From positions 372,001 through 436,000 of the forward strand of contig CAWKFA010000017.1 in the NCBI GenBank assembly GCA_963848825.1: DNA of 64,000 bases. The letters run 5' to 3'. Below, piece after piece: positions 54,622-64,000 of this stretch. The DNA is from CAVVSQ01 sp963848825 (GTDB lineage: Bacteria; Planctomycetota; Planctomycetia; Gemmatales; Gemmataceae). The notes below the pieces were generated by a model, which was given only the letters and a program-made list of their open reading frames with translations, did not search any database and was not told the origin of the DNA. The number at the start of each line of letters is the position of its first letter. The first letter of the stretch is position 1. Both the position numbers and the translations under genes were made by a program.

Positions 54622-55571
54622 TTGTTAGTCTCTATTCTCATTCCATGCTACAATGCTGAACGATGGATAGCGCAAGCCATCGAGAGTGCACTTAGCCAAA
54701 CATGGTTAGAAAAGGAAATAATTGTTGTCGACGATGGCTCGACCGATTGTAGTCTGCAGGTCATCAAACAATTTGGTAACAAAATCCGTTTCGAAACAGG
54801 TCCCAATCGCGGCGGAAATTGTGCTCGCAATCGCCTCCTTGAGTTAGCAACCGGCGACTGGGTTCAGTATCTTGATGCGGACGATTATCTGCTGCCCGAC
54901 AAAATTGCTAAACAGGTCGAGTTTCTTGCCGAGCAGCCGGAAGCGGACGTTGTCTTTGGACTCGTGACCATGGAACATTGGTCGCCCACGGAACTGCGGC
55001 GCACGTTGTTGCCGATTCCCAAACCGTACGATCCCGCAGTGCTCCTGGCGCGCTGGTATTTGCCTCAGACCGGTGCTGCACTTTGTGCGCCGTACGGCGC
55101 TTGTGGACGTGGGGGGATGGAAACCTGACCAACCCTGTTGCCAGGAGCACGAATTATACTTAAGGCACCTTATGGCCGGCAAACGTTTTGCTTTTTGTCC
55201 GCATAACGGAGCTGTCTACCGGCAATGGGGTGACCACACGGTATGCAAACGAAATATCCCCGAAGTTCATCGCCGACGACTGGAAATTGAACAACGGTTA
55301 GAAGAGTTTCTTCGCTCTCGGGACCAGCTCACGCGAACGGCTCCGCGCCATCAACCAGGCGCGCCTGGAAACTGCGCGAAGTGCTTGGCGGTACGACCGG
55401 GCCCTTGCTTCGACCATCATGGCGCAAGTTCATTTGTCGCAACCTGACTTCATGCCGCACGCTGGGCCGGCGGCGCCATGGCATTACCGGGTTGCCTTAC
55501 GTTTTCTCGGGTTTGACGCAGCCGAACGGCTTGCCGACTGGTCGCGTCGCTTAATACAAAAACGGATGTAG
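54622..55571 (+). CDS. Glycosyltransferase family 2, frame breaks
   Basis: Starts at TTG 54622 with GGGGAGG just upstream, 1 nt after the previous stop. About 315 residues. GT-A features: LLVSILIPCYNAERWIAQA, EIIVVDDGSTDCSL, GPNRGGNCARNRLLE and the metal-binding YLDADDYLLPD. Shifts near 55090 and 55330 restore ALVDVGGWKPDQPCCQEHELYLR and a helical C-terminus ending near RRLIQKRM. It adds one sugar to the lipid-linked oligosaccharide; donor and acceptor unknown. Confidence 0.82.
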
Positions 55572-55577
55572 TCTGAC

Positions 55578-56415
55578 ATGGGTTGTGTGAAACCTAATTT
55601 CCTGGTAATTGGCGCCATGAAATGCGCCACAACCAGCCTTTGCGATATCTTCGCGCAACATCCGCAGATGTTTGTTTGCACTCCTAAGGAGCCAGAGTTT
55701 TTCTGCGACGACAAAGTTTTTGCCCGTGGCTGGCCATGGTATGAGTCACTATTCACGGCAGGGACTAACAAGTTGGCGGTAGGCGAGGGAAGTACGAGCT
55801 ATACAAAAGCTCGCTGCTCCATCCGAAGTCAGCAGAACGGGTAGCGAAGCACCTGCCGGATGCTAAACTAATCTACATTGTTCGGCATCCGCTAAGTCGG
55901 ATAGAGTCCCATTGGCTGCATTCGATTGCGTGTGGGCTGAAAGTGCCGCCCCTGGCGAAGCTCTCAAGAAATGGCCCCATATTTTAGACACAAGCCTTTA
56001 CTGGAAACAGATAAACCTATATCGACGAACCTATTCCGATAACCAGATTCTGGTGCTGTTCTTCGAAGATTTCTTGAAGCAACCGCAAGTAATCATCGAT
56101 AGATGCTATGACTTTCTAGGGGTCAATAAAGCTTTAGCTGTGGCAGACCCTGCGAAGCCAAGCCATGTAACGGCGAATATGCGACTGGACGGTGTTATAA
56201 ATCGGTTGCTGCGGAGGGTGCCGGGAGCACACACCGTAAAAAAACTGGCACCCAGATTCGTCACAAAGTTCATGGGAAAGTTTCGACATCGTCTGCCAGA
56301 GCGGCCGGATTGGCCCCGTGAACTTCGACAAGAAGTCATTAGACACTTGCGGGACGATACTTCGGCGTTCCTTAGGTTTTATGGTAAGTCCTCCGATTTC
56401 TGGCAGCTATCGTGA
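55578..56415 (+). CDS. Sulfotransferase family protein, frame breaks
   Basis: About 280 residues. The 5'-phosphosulfate loop is LVIGAMKCATTSLCDIF (K-x-x-T-T) near the N-terminus, and the 3'-phosphate site is YIVRHPLSRIESHW. The catalytic-side pocket includes KEPEFFCDD. Shifts near 55805 and 55950 are needed. After them come ILDTSLYWKQINLYRR, ILVLFFEDF and a basic C-terminus. The enzyme would transfer sulfate from PAPS to a sugar hydroxyl, giving a sulfated exopolysaccharide. Sulfotransferases are abundant in planctomycetes. Confidence 0.82.
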
Positions 56416-56435
56416 TCTCGAATTCCGGCGGACGC

Positions 56436-57363
56436 ATGCCATTTTTTTCAGTCATCATTCCCAGCTACAACCGTGCGCATTTTATTTTGCGCAACGCTGA
56501 ATTCCGTGTTCACGCAAGACTTTACAGATTATGAAGTTATCGTCGTGGACGATGGGTCCACGGATGGAACGTTGGAGTTATTGAGGGATTATCCAAACAT
56601 TAAGCTACTTCGGCAGATGAATCAAGGGCCAGGAGTTGCCCGCAACTATGGTGTAAAGGAAGCGTCAGGTTCCTATATAGCTTTCTTGGACAGCGATGAC
56701 CTCTGGTTTCCATGGACATTATCGACTTTCTTGAGTGTGCTTGAGAAACATGGCATGCCTGATCTTATCGCCGCCCGGATGATTGAGTTTTGGCAGGACT
56801 CGGAACTGGATTCCTCAAGGCCCGAGGCTCTTCGCGTTGAGGAGTTTAAGGATTACTTTGAATCAAGCAAGAAAGGTTATTTTGTCGGTGCCTGCATGAT
56901 GATTTTGCGCAAACAAGCATTCCAGAATGTTGGCGGGTTCACGGAGAAACGTGTTTATGCGGAGGACTGCGATCTGGCCATTCGTCTCGGAGTGGCCAAT
57001 GGCTTCGTACAGATATTGGCCCCAGTCACTCTTGCCTACCGCCAACATGGCTCGAATGCACGGAGGAACCTCGCTCTTATTTATAAGGGGATCGTCAACC
57101 TGATCGACTCCGAGCTAGAAGGCAAATACCCAGGTGGTGATTTCCGTGCCGACGCTCGCACTTGTCTGATTACATTACATGTGCGACCAGTTTGCGTTGA
57201 ATGCATTCACGCGGGTGAACAACTGCGTGCATGGAAGCTTTATTTCAGAACGTTTTTTTGGCACATAAAGGCACGGCGATGGAAGTACATATTAGGTTTT
57301 CCCTTGCTCGCCCTGGCTCAATTACATCGTGGCTGGGGACGTCGCGCAAACTATTTGCTTTGA
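56436..57363 (+). CDS. Glycosyltransferase family 2, one frame break
   Basis: About 309 residues from ATG 56436 (MPFFSVIIPSYNRAHFILRNA), with a single shift near 56502. GT-A motifs: DYEVIVVDDGSTDGTLELL, NQGPGVARNYGVKEASG, AFLDSDDLWFPW, then GGFTEKRVYAEDCDLAIRLG with the E-D-x-D-L catalytic-base region. The C-terminal 80 residues are basic and amphipathic, likely membrane-associated. Second GT2 of the locus. Confidence 0.85.
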
Positions 57364-57430
57364 ACTTCAGTAGCGTATATTCGAAGGTGCATATTTCTGC
57401 GAGTTTGCGGCCCCACTTGTGGCGTAATCA

Positions 57431-58012
57431 ATGAACGTACTTGATCGGATTGTCGTCGTAAAGGAGGGACTCAAAAGCCGTGCGCGGAACTGGTATTATT
57501 GGTTGTTAGGTGTCAAGCTTCGCGGCTACGTCTGGATGCGGTGCATCGAAATCCCCAGAAATTTCAACGCAATCGAAATAGCTGCCGGCGTTTCTCTTGA
57601 TCGGGGCGTCGTGCTTCTTTGTGTCGGCGAAAGCACTGGATCTATTAAGATTTGCATAGGTAGTGGAACATACATCAACCGTAATACGATGCTTGATGCA
57701 GCCGCTCACATTGAAATTGGTCGGGATTTCGCGATTGGTCCAGGATGTTATCTTACCGACCACGATCATGGCCTAGATCCGTCACTGCCGCCCTTGAACC
57801 AGCCTCTAAACGCCGTCGCCTACCCGTCTTGGCAATGAGGTATGGCTCGGCGCACATGTAGTTGTTCTCAAGGGAGTAACTATCGGGGACCGCGCCGTGG
57901 GGGCGCAGGCAGTGTGGTAACAAAGGACATTCCTCCTCAATCCGTGGCCGTGGGTGTTCCGGCCCGCGTTGTACGTCTTAGAGGCGAAGGAAGCGTACAA
58001 GAATCAACATAG
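57431..58012 (+). CDS. Hexapeptide-repeat acyltransferase (LbH), one frame break
   Basis: About 194 residues, with a shift near 57820. Left-handed beta-helix repeats are seen as I-G-S-G-T-Y-I-N-R-N, IEIGRDFAIGPGCYLTDHDHG and, after the shift, LGAHVVVLKGVTIGDRAVVGAGSVVTKDIP, closing with VGVPARVVR. The DHDHG segment carries the catalytic His of maltose/galactoside-type acetyltransferases. An N-terminal basic region may contact the membrane. It probably O-acetylates a sugar of the exopolysaccharide. Confidence 0.85.
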
Positions 58013-58029
58013 TGAAAACGATGGTGGGG

Positions 58030-58450
58030 AACGTAATAATGGATTTTGACAACCTTTCAGACTGCCAATTTAGCGTGACGGCATTGACGGCTTTTCTTGT
58101 TTTATCCTTCCCGATCTGATTAAACAGAAACGTGAGTACGGTTTAGTTTACGTTGATGGGTGTCACCTTTTTGAGGATGTTTTTCTCGACATGTATTTTG
58201 TCAGCGAACTGTTGTCGAAGAACGGAATTGTAATCTTTGATGATAGTTTGGATCCCCATGTATCCAAGGTTATCAAGTCGTCAAGAAAAATTACAATCAG
58301 TTGCTTGTAGAAATTGATCTGCGCAAATACAGTGGACAAAAATCTATTCTGAAACGCTTCGCGAATGTCCTAGGTTATCGGCAGGCAAGAGACTTTATGA
58401 AAAAGGGCGTTGGAAGGCGCGAATGGAACGCTGGCTTTGTTAATTTCTAG
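58030..58450 (+). pseudogene. Fragment of a class I methyltransferase
   Basis: A segment reading LPDLIKQKREYGLVYVDGCHLFEDV, then SKNGIVIFDDS, matches the second half of Methyltransf_24-type enzymes (FDLIFIDGxHxYE...GGIxxxDD). After a further shift near 58280 it continues through KRFANVLGYRQARDF to a stop near 58450. The first half with the SAM-binding GxGxG region is not present. About 140 codons remain, so it is most likely a remnant rather than an error of single bases. Confidence 0.6.
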
Positions 58451-58570
58451 TGCCGCTTTCATTACAGTAAAGTGATACGCTAACCTCAACTTGACATAGA
58501 GGGAGCTCCGTCATTTTGACATTAAGCTACGAAGTCCGTTTCTAATGAAACTAACGCGGAAAGAATTGAT

Positions 58571-59258
58571 ATGGGGATAGGTCTTTTAAAATTGCTTTTC
58601 TCTAACCGACCGGCGTTGAAGCGGATCTGGTTCGGTCCATTCCGTGGCGCACGGATTATCATGAAGCCACGCGACTCAGTGCGTAAAATGCTTGGACTTT
58701 ACGAACACGAGTTGAACTTGTGGCTGCGTCGGGCACTCCCGCGAGTTTCTCGCGTGCTCGACGTGGGTGCGAATGACGGTTACTTCACATTCGGCTGTGC
58801 AGCCGCATTTCGGCGATTGGGTAAATCGAGTGCGGAAATCATTGGATTCGAACCGCAGTGCCAACACGTGCAGATGTTACGTGCAAGTAGGACGGTGCAG
58901 CCAGGGCCGGATATTCAGCTGGAAAATAATTCAATCGCTGGTGGGCCGTGAAATCGGTGATGGCGTCACCACCCTGGATGCGCTTCCTATTGCCGACCAA
59001 AAAAACACTTTGGTGAAAATTGACGTGGAGGGAGCGGAGATAGCCGTGGTCGAAGGGGCACGCACTTGGATGGACCCATCGAATCTTTTTCTAATCGAGG
59101 TGCATGAGAAGCGATTTCTCGATCAATTGAAGAATATGTTTGCAGAACGGGGCCACCGTCTTGTACAAATCGACCAACGACCGCTGTTCTTGCTGGGCCG
59201 TGAGATGCGCGACCGGAATAACTGGTGGCTGGTGTCGGATCTCGGGGAGAGTTGCTGA
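58571..59258 (+). CDS. FkbM family methyltransferase, one frame break
   Basis: About 228 residues with a shift near 58945. The FkbM core reads VSRVLDVGANDGYFTFG (motif I), EIIGFEPQ and, after the break, TTLDALPIADQKNTLVKIDVEGAEIAVVEGA, the diagnostic VKIDVEGAE motif, ending with FLIEVHEKR. The family O-methylates sugars or lipids. The segment between motif I and the break seems shortened by about 25 residues relative to typical members, so the region may be damaged beyond one indel. Confidence 0.8.
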
Positions 59259-59330
59259 CATTCAAATGCATTAAGGTTGGAACGGATTTTCCCCCAGTGC
59301 AGTTGGGCACTTTTTTATGCAGTGAGCATT

Positions 59331-60055
59331 ATGAGCTGGAAAACGATAGAGAGTGATCCAAACGATCCGAAGGTTCAGAAGATTCGAAAACAAGCGTTGC
59401 TCCAGGCGCGGAAGATAGGCTCATTGACGACCGTGAAGAATATCTTGGCCGCCAAGCATTGGGCAAGCGCGTCCTTGATGTGGGCGTAGTCGCCCATACG
59501 TCGGACGCCTACAAGAGCAGAGTTTGGTTGCACCGGCACAATCATGAGCACGCGGCCTACTGCGTTGGTTGCGATGTCCTTGGTCCAGAACTCGAACACC
59601 TCAAGGACCTCGGATATAACGTAGTTTGTCACGATATAACGAGCACGCCCCTTCACGAGACGTTTGACTTGATCATCCTTGGCGAGCCAATCGAACATGT
59701 GAGTCGGCCGGCGGATCTCCTTGGCAATTGTGCCAAGATGCTGGCACCTCAGGGCAGAGTGATCCTGACGACGCCCAACCCGTGGTTCGTCACCTATCTC
59801 CTTAGGGGACTATTCAGCAATGCTCCCTTGGTTGAAAGTGTGGATCACGTTGCCTGGTATGATTCCGCGACTTTGTACGAGTTAGCGGACCGGGCGGGGC
59901 TGCGACTGGAGAAATTCACCGGCGTTCGCGCTACCAAGACATATACCGTCAGGGCAAAACTGCTTTTTGCCATTTTTGCAACGGTAGGAAGGCCGGTCTT
60001 GCGACGAGAAGCTATGGCAAAAAGCATTATTTACGAGTTTGTAAAACAGGAATAA
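59331..60055 (+). CDS. SAM-dependent methyltransferase, one frame break
   Basis: About 240 residues from ATG 59331 (MSWKTIESDPNDPKV), with a shift near 59455. The core has LGKRVLDVGVVAHTSD, CVGCDVLGPELEHLKDLGYNVV, FDLIILGEPIEHVSRPADLL and GRVILTTPNPWFVTYLLRG, which is the Methyltransf_11/23 pattern. A C-terminal helical region follows with ADRAGLRLEKFTG. The usual GxGxG is replaced by DVGVVAH, a notable divergence. Likely a sugar methyltransferase of the exopolysaccharide locus, and the last gene of that run. Confidence 0.75.
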
Positions 60056-60082
60056 ACACCCGTGCCAGCCTTTCAGGCGTTT

Positions 60083-63000
60083 CTAGACGGCAATGAATAC
60101 CCCGGCCACACTCCAGTCGCTGTAATTGCCAGCGTTGCTGAATGCCCGCACCCACCAGATATAGGTGTGCCCCACTATCAAGTTGGGTGACGATGACGAT
60201 GCAAAAAGATCATGAGAATTGCGAAAAACTTGGGACGTACCGGCGGTAGCGTCATTCACCCAGACGTCGTAATAATTCGCCCCGGCGACTGAGTTCCAGG
60301 TATACGTGAGCCCAGCCCAGTGAATTGTTGTAATCGGCGAGGTCAACACGGGAGGAGCCAAAAAGCCGACGCTAAAGGAAACACCGTTGCTCCAGGAGCC
60401 TCCGGCGCCGTTGGCAGGCAGGGCTCGCACCCACCACATATAGGTATTGCCGGGTGTTAGTCCACTCGGAGCGGTCCAGCTCGTTCCGCCGGTCAGCGGG
60501 GAACGCAGGACCTGGGATTGCCCGGTGGTGGTATTATTTACCCAGACGTCATAGAAGCTGGCGCCATAAACGGCGCTCCAGCTAAATGTGGGACTTGCAT
60601 TCACGGTCGTGCCGATTGGTCCCGCCGAAGTTGGCGTACCGAGGGTTAGCGTGAAGACGGAACCGTTGCTCCAGGGTCCGCTGTTGCCGCTGTTGTTCAA
60701 GGCTCGCACCCACCAATCATATTGATGGCCAGCTGCAAGCGAAACAGGGGCAATCAGGGACACATTAGCCGTTGTACTTCGGACGACCTGGGACTGGCCG
60801 GTGGTGAGATCATTAACCCAAATGTCGTAAGAGTTAGCGCCATTAACAGGCGTCCATGTAAACGTTGGTGTCAAGGAGACAGAATTCGCGACAGGGACCA
60901 AGCCGGAAGCGCTGGAGAGGTTTGGCGCGCCCAAAGGAGCGACGAAAAAGTTCTGTCCCCCGCTCCAGTTGCTGACCAGTCCAGTCGCGTTAAACGCTTC
61001 CACCCACCAGCAATAGTTATGGCCTGTTAGAAGCCCGGTCGTGATTGTCCATGCATTCGTCGTTACGTCGGCATTCCGCTGCACGGGGGACTGGCCCGTG
61101 GTTAAGTCGGTAAGCCAGACGTCATAATAGGTGGCGCCAGGAATGGCATTCCAGGTAATGGTGGGCAAGAGCGAAGTAATCGTGCCAGCCGGAGCTTGAG
61201 GATTTAGAAAATTAAGGAAACTGTTTCTGCTTAGCAGTTCGACAAATCCAGTTTGCGTTGCAATAGGTTGGGAGCCGGCCAGTGCGGCCGCGCCGCGGTC
61301 GAATACGTTGTTGTAAATGACCAAATGGGTAGTACCGCCCGCGGAAGGATTGGTTATTGAGATTCCGATAGGCACGTTGCTGACGTTATTGTGTTCGAAC
61401 ACATCGATGTCTGTCGTTACATTCGTTCCGAAGCCGTCTGAAACTATCCATCCCGCGATCTGAATGCCAATCATGGTGTTGTTGTGCCAGAATATTTCCC
61501 AAGTGTGTGGCGATTTCATTCTGCGTATTGCCAATATCTGTGGTACGGATACCGTCCTTACAATTAATGAAAGTATTGTTCTGGTAGATATTGAAAAATC
61601 CCGGAATGGTTCCGTTACCATAACCGCCGGAGGCTTCGCAGATTCCGTGATTCATGTTGGTCATCGTGTTGCCATCAACAATGACGTCGGCTCCGCCGCT
61701 GAACAACTCGAACCCGGTTGAAGCAGTGCCAGCGCCTGCAATACTTTGGAGCTTGTTGGCGTAGACAACAATTCTAGTGGGGCAGGCGACCAAGTTGATG
61801 ATGGATGTGGCATCCGGGATAACGTCCCATGGGCTGTCCAAGGTGAGCGTGGTGCCTCCTGTTGCAAAATTAGTGGAGACGATGGTCCTGTACTCCCCTG
61901 TCCCGGTGCCGCCGGTCACAAATACAGTCCGCCCGACGTAGTCACCCGCGAGGGAAGCAAGAGTAACGGTGCCACTCGTTGCGGAGGTCGCCAGGCAGCT
62001 TTGCGTACCCAAACTGGCCTCCCACAGAATTTGCTCTCCACTGTTTGAATTGGTGCCGGGCGGTGTGCCTAAATTGTACGTTTGATTGTTGGCTACATAA
62101 ACATTGGATTGCGGACCATAGATATTCGAGCTGTCAAACAAACGCCCGTGAGCGCGGTCGATAAGGTTGGTGCTTTGATAGTTGTAGTCCTGGCCGGTGT
62201 TGTTGGTAAAGGAGATGTCATTTCCACCCCAAATCACGAACATGGCATCCGTGGTGTTCGTGCCGTAGAAATTGCAACTGTCAACCCGGACATTTGAAGT
62301 ATTGACCACATATATACCCATGCCCGTGAAATCGCAATTCTGGGCGACAAAACTATTGGAGCCACCGTCGACTATGTCTTCGTAGGGTTTTGATATAATT
62401 GAAACATTGACCAAATCGTAGGCTAACGCGACACTGTTATTGGTCGACACGGCACCGGTAAAGTCTATGGTCAGATCACTTATTTTTCCGGGCGCTTTTA
62501 TGAAATACTGATCTGAAAATCCCGCAAGCGGCTTGATAAAGGTAACATTCTTGCCGGCACCTTGGAGCCAAATCCCTCGCCAAAGCTGCCAATGAGCACG
62601 GCGGTATCGGATAAGTAGTAGGTTCCGGGCTGAAGTTGAATTGTCGCCGGGCCTTGGGTGTTTATTATTGCCGCGATGGCGGCTTGAAATGCCGGAAGGG
62701 CGTCAACCCCGGTATTCGGCAAGCCGTTGGCAAAACTAGAAAGCTTAACGACGTTGTGTCCGTAGTTGTATGCTCCTTGAACGGTAAGACCTAAGGGAGC
62801 GGACCAGCCAAACTGACCGCCGTGGCCGTTGTGGACCCAGATTTGGTAGGAGCCTGCGGCCAGATTTGTTGGCAGTACAAAATCAACCTTGTAAGGGTTG
62901 ACGGCGGTCGGGGTGATCCATTGGCCCTGCCCTTGACTGGGCTGAAGGAAAATCCAGCTCTGTGGGGTGCTTGCTCCATTGGAGAGATTCTCGCCATAAA

Positions 63001-63625
63001 CCGAAACCGTGTCGCCCACGGCAGCGGTACTTGAACCAGTGACGTTTGACGCAAGCCACCACGCTGTGGTCTTATTGACCGCGAAGGGGAGACTGGCGCC
63101 AGCAGCGTTTTCTGCCCAGACGAGGTACATCGAGTTCTGGGGCAGTCCGGCATCAAGGGTGGCTACCGCGCGGTTGCCGTTGAGTTCCTGGATAGTCGCG
63201 GTGGTCAGGTCGCCATTATTCGCCGTCGTCTGCCCGTAAGCCTGGAAGACCGTATCATTACCCACGCCGGCACCCGTCAATGCGGAAAACTGATAGCCCG
63301 TGGTCGCCAGGTTACCGTCCGGATTGGCCTGGCTGGTCAAGGTCGCCAATTGCGGTGCCCCGGTGGCGGGGGTGAGGTTGGCGACTGGAGGATTGAAAAC
63401 ATCCATGCCAGACGGCAGTGCCGGGTTACTAGATGGATGGTTAGTCAGAGCGATTTGTGCCTGCGCATTGACCGTGCCGGAGGGGGCTGGAAGCAAGACT
63501 GCCAGCAAATCGCGGGATTCCAGTTGTTCAAAAGTCAGCGGCGGCCTTCTGCGAAGCGGAATTCTCTTGGATTGGCGGGAGTTGGGGGACAGCAAGAGGC
63601 GCAAGCGCATAATAACCCGATTCAT
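60083..63625 (-). CDS. Secreted beta-helix protein with C-terminal WW repeats, two frame breaks
   Basis: About 1,180 residues. The N-terminus from ATG 63625 is basic (MNRVIMRLRLLLSPNSR...) and contains LTFEQLESRDLLA, the planctomycete surface motif. It is followed by an Ig-like stretch (residues about 50-270), then a right-handed beta-helix (N-x-S-x-V-x-V-D-x-C and NNTFINCKDGI turns). Shifts lie near 62560 and near 61510. The C-terminal 420 residues are four Fn3-like repeats, each with YYDVWVNDLTTGQSQV and W-W-V-R-A...G-P-W-S-N-G. The same repeat family occurs in the 20.7-25.2 kb protein. Probably a carbohydrate-active or adhesive surface protein. Convergent with the exopolysaccharide locus. 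Confidence 0.75.
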
Positions 63626-63742
63626 GGGGCCATCCTAAATAGACGGGTGTCCAGTAAATTGTGATTCTGGTTGAGGGGGCAAGTTTCGGTTGGGAAACCC
63701 TAGGTCGAAAACTGGTACGCGTCAAATGGTGGATGGGCCGGC

Positions 63743-64000
63743 ATGGGTATGATGCCGGATATTCTTGTCACCTTCATGATCGCCACGCGGAACCGCGTGG
63801 ACGAGTTGGAAAAGACGCTCGCGGCGTGTTTAGCCCAGGATTTTTCGTCTTATGAAATCCTTGTCGTGGACGATGCCTCTTCAGATGGTACGTTCGAACG
63901 GGTACGCACAAGGTTTCCACATGTGAATATTGTGCGGCGCGAGCGCAATCAGGGCTCCATCGCGGCCCGCAATGACATTGTACGCCGCGCCAAAGGCAAA
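63743..64000 (+). CDS. Glycosyltransferase family 2, N-terminus (partial)
   Basis: Starts at ATG 63743 (or 63752) and runs off the right edge after about 86 codons. The visible part is MPDILVTFMIATRNRVDEL, EILVVDDASSDGT with the GT-A nucleotide-binding Asp pair, and RNQGSIAARNDIVR. It is divergent from the beta-helix gene with about 118 bp between starts. It may begin another glycan cluster. Confidence 0.85.
   Translation, partial: MGMMPDILVTFMIATRNRVDELEKTLAACLAQDFSSYEILVVDDASSDGTFERVRTRFPHVNIVRRERNQGSIAARNDIVRRAKGK

Overview
The window looks like a chromosomal segment of a Planctomycetota bacterium, probably a Gemmata-like lineage. Two long secreted proteins carry the planctomycete N-terminal motif (EQLEDRTVPS and EQLESRDLLA), there is an exosortase / PEP-CTERM system, and GC content is high. 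Taxonomy is inferred from these traits only.

Layout. 0-3.1 kb: polysaccharide-export ABC transporter and a divergent GT-B-like surface-carbohydrate protein. 3.5-20.7 kb: mostly housekeeping and small-molecule genes (a Tudor-like triple-module protein, QueD, a HisA-like barrel, a receiver-domain regulator, a tartrate/isopropylmalate-type dehydrogenase, an MBOAT/SGNH acylation pair, a Bpt-type aminoacyl transferase, an eda-kdgK-nnrE run) and a large CBM9/glycoside-hydrolase-like protein. 20.7-25.2 kb: a giant beta-helix surface protein with 97-residue C-terminal repeats. 25.7-31.3 kb: SEC-C protein, an AbiE toxin-antitoxin remnant with a truncated toxin, and a complete ISL3-type insertion sequence with 24-bp terminal repeats and an 8-bp target duplication.

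31.3-38.3 kb is the most unusual part: about ten small minus-strand genes, most followed at the 3' end by an imperfect inverted repeat with the architecture of an integron attC site. No integrase is visible, so this is an attC cluster lacking an integrase (a CALIN). One cassette is present twice with boundaries falling on attC core sites, and the array lies between direct repeats of the 3' end of a phosphodiester-glycosidase gene.

39.9-60 kb: an exopolysaccharide locus: NusG-like antiterminator, exosortase, Wzz/BY-kinase fusion, EpsI, WecA-type initiating transferase, GT4, a PEP-CTERM substrate, a second ABC exporter, then methyltransferases, DegT aminotransferase, Gfo/Idh/MocA oxidoreductase, GT2s, sulfotransferase, hexapeptide acyltransferase and FkbM. 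60-63.6 kb: a second beta-helix protein with the same class of repeats; a GT2 gene runs off the right edge.

A strong caveat: more than 30 single-base frame disruptions occur in otherwise well conserved genes, often at short homopolymers and in both directions. I treat most as assembly or sequencing indels and annotate those genes as single CDSs spanning the break; only genes with large losses are called pseudogenes.
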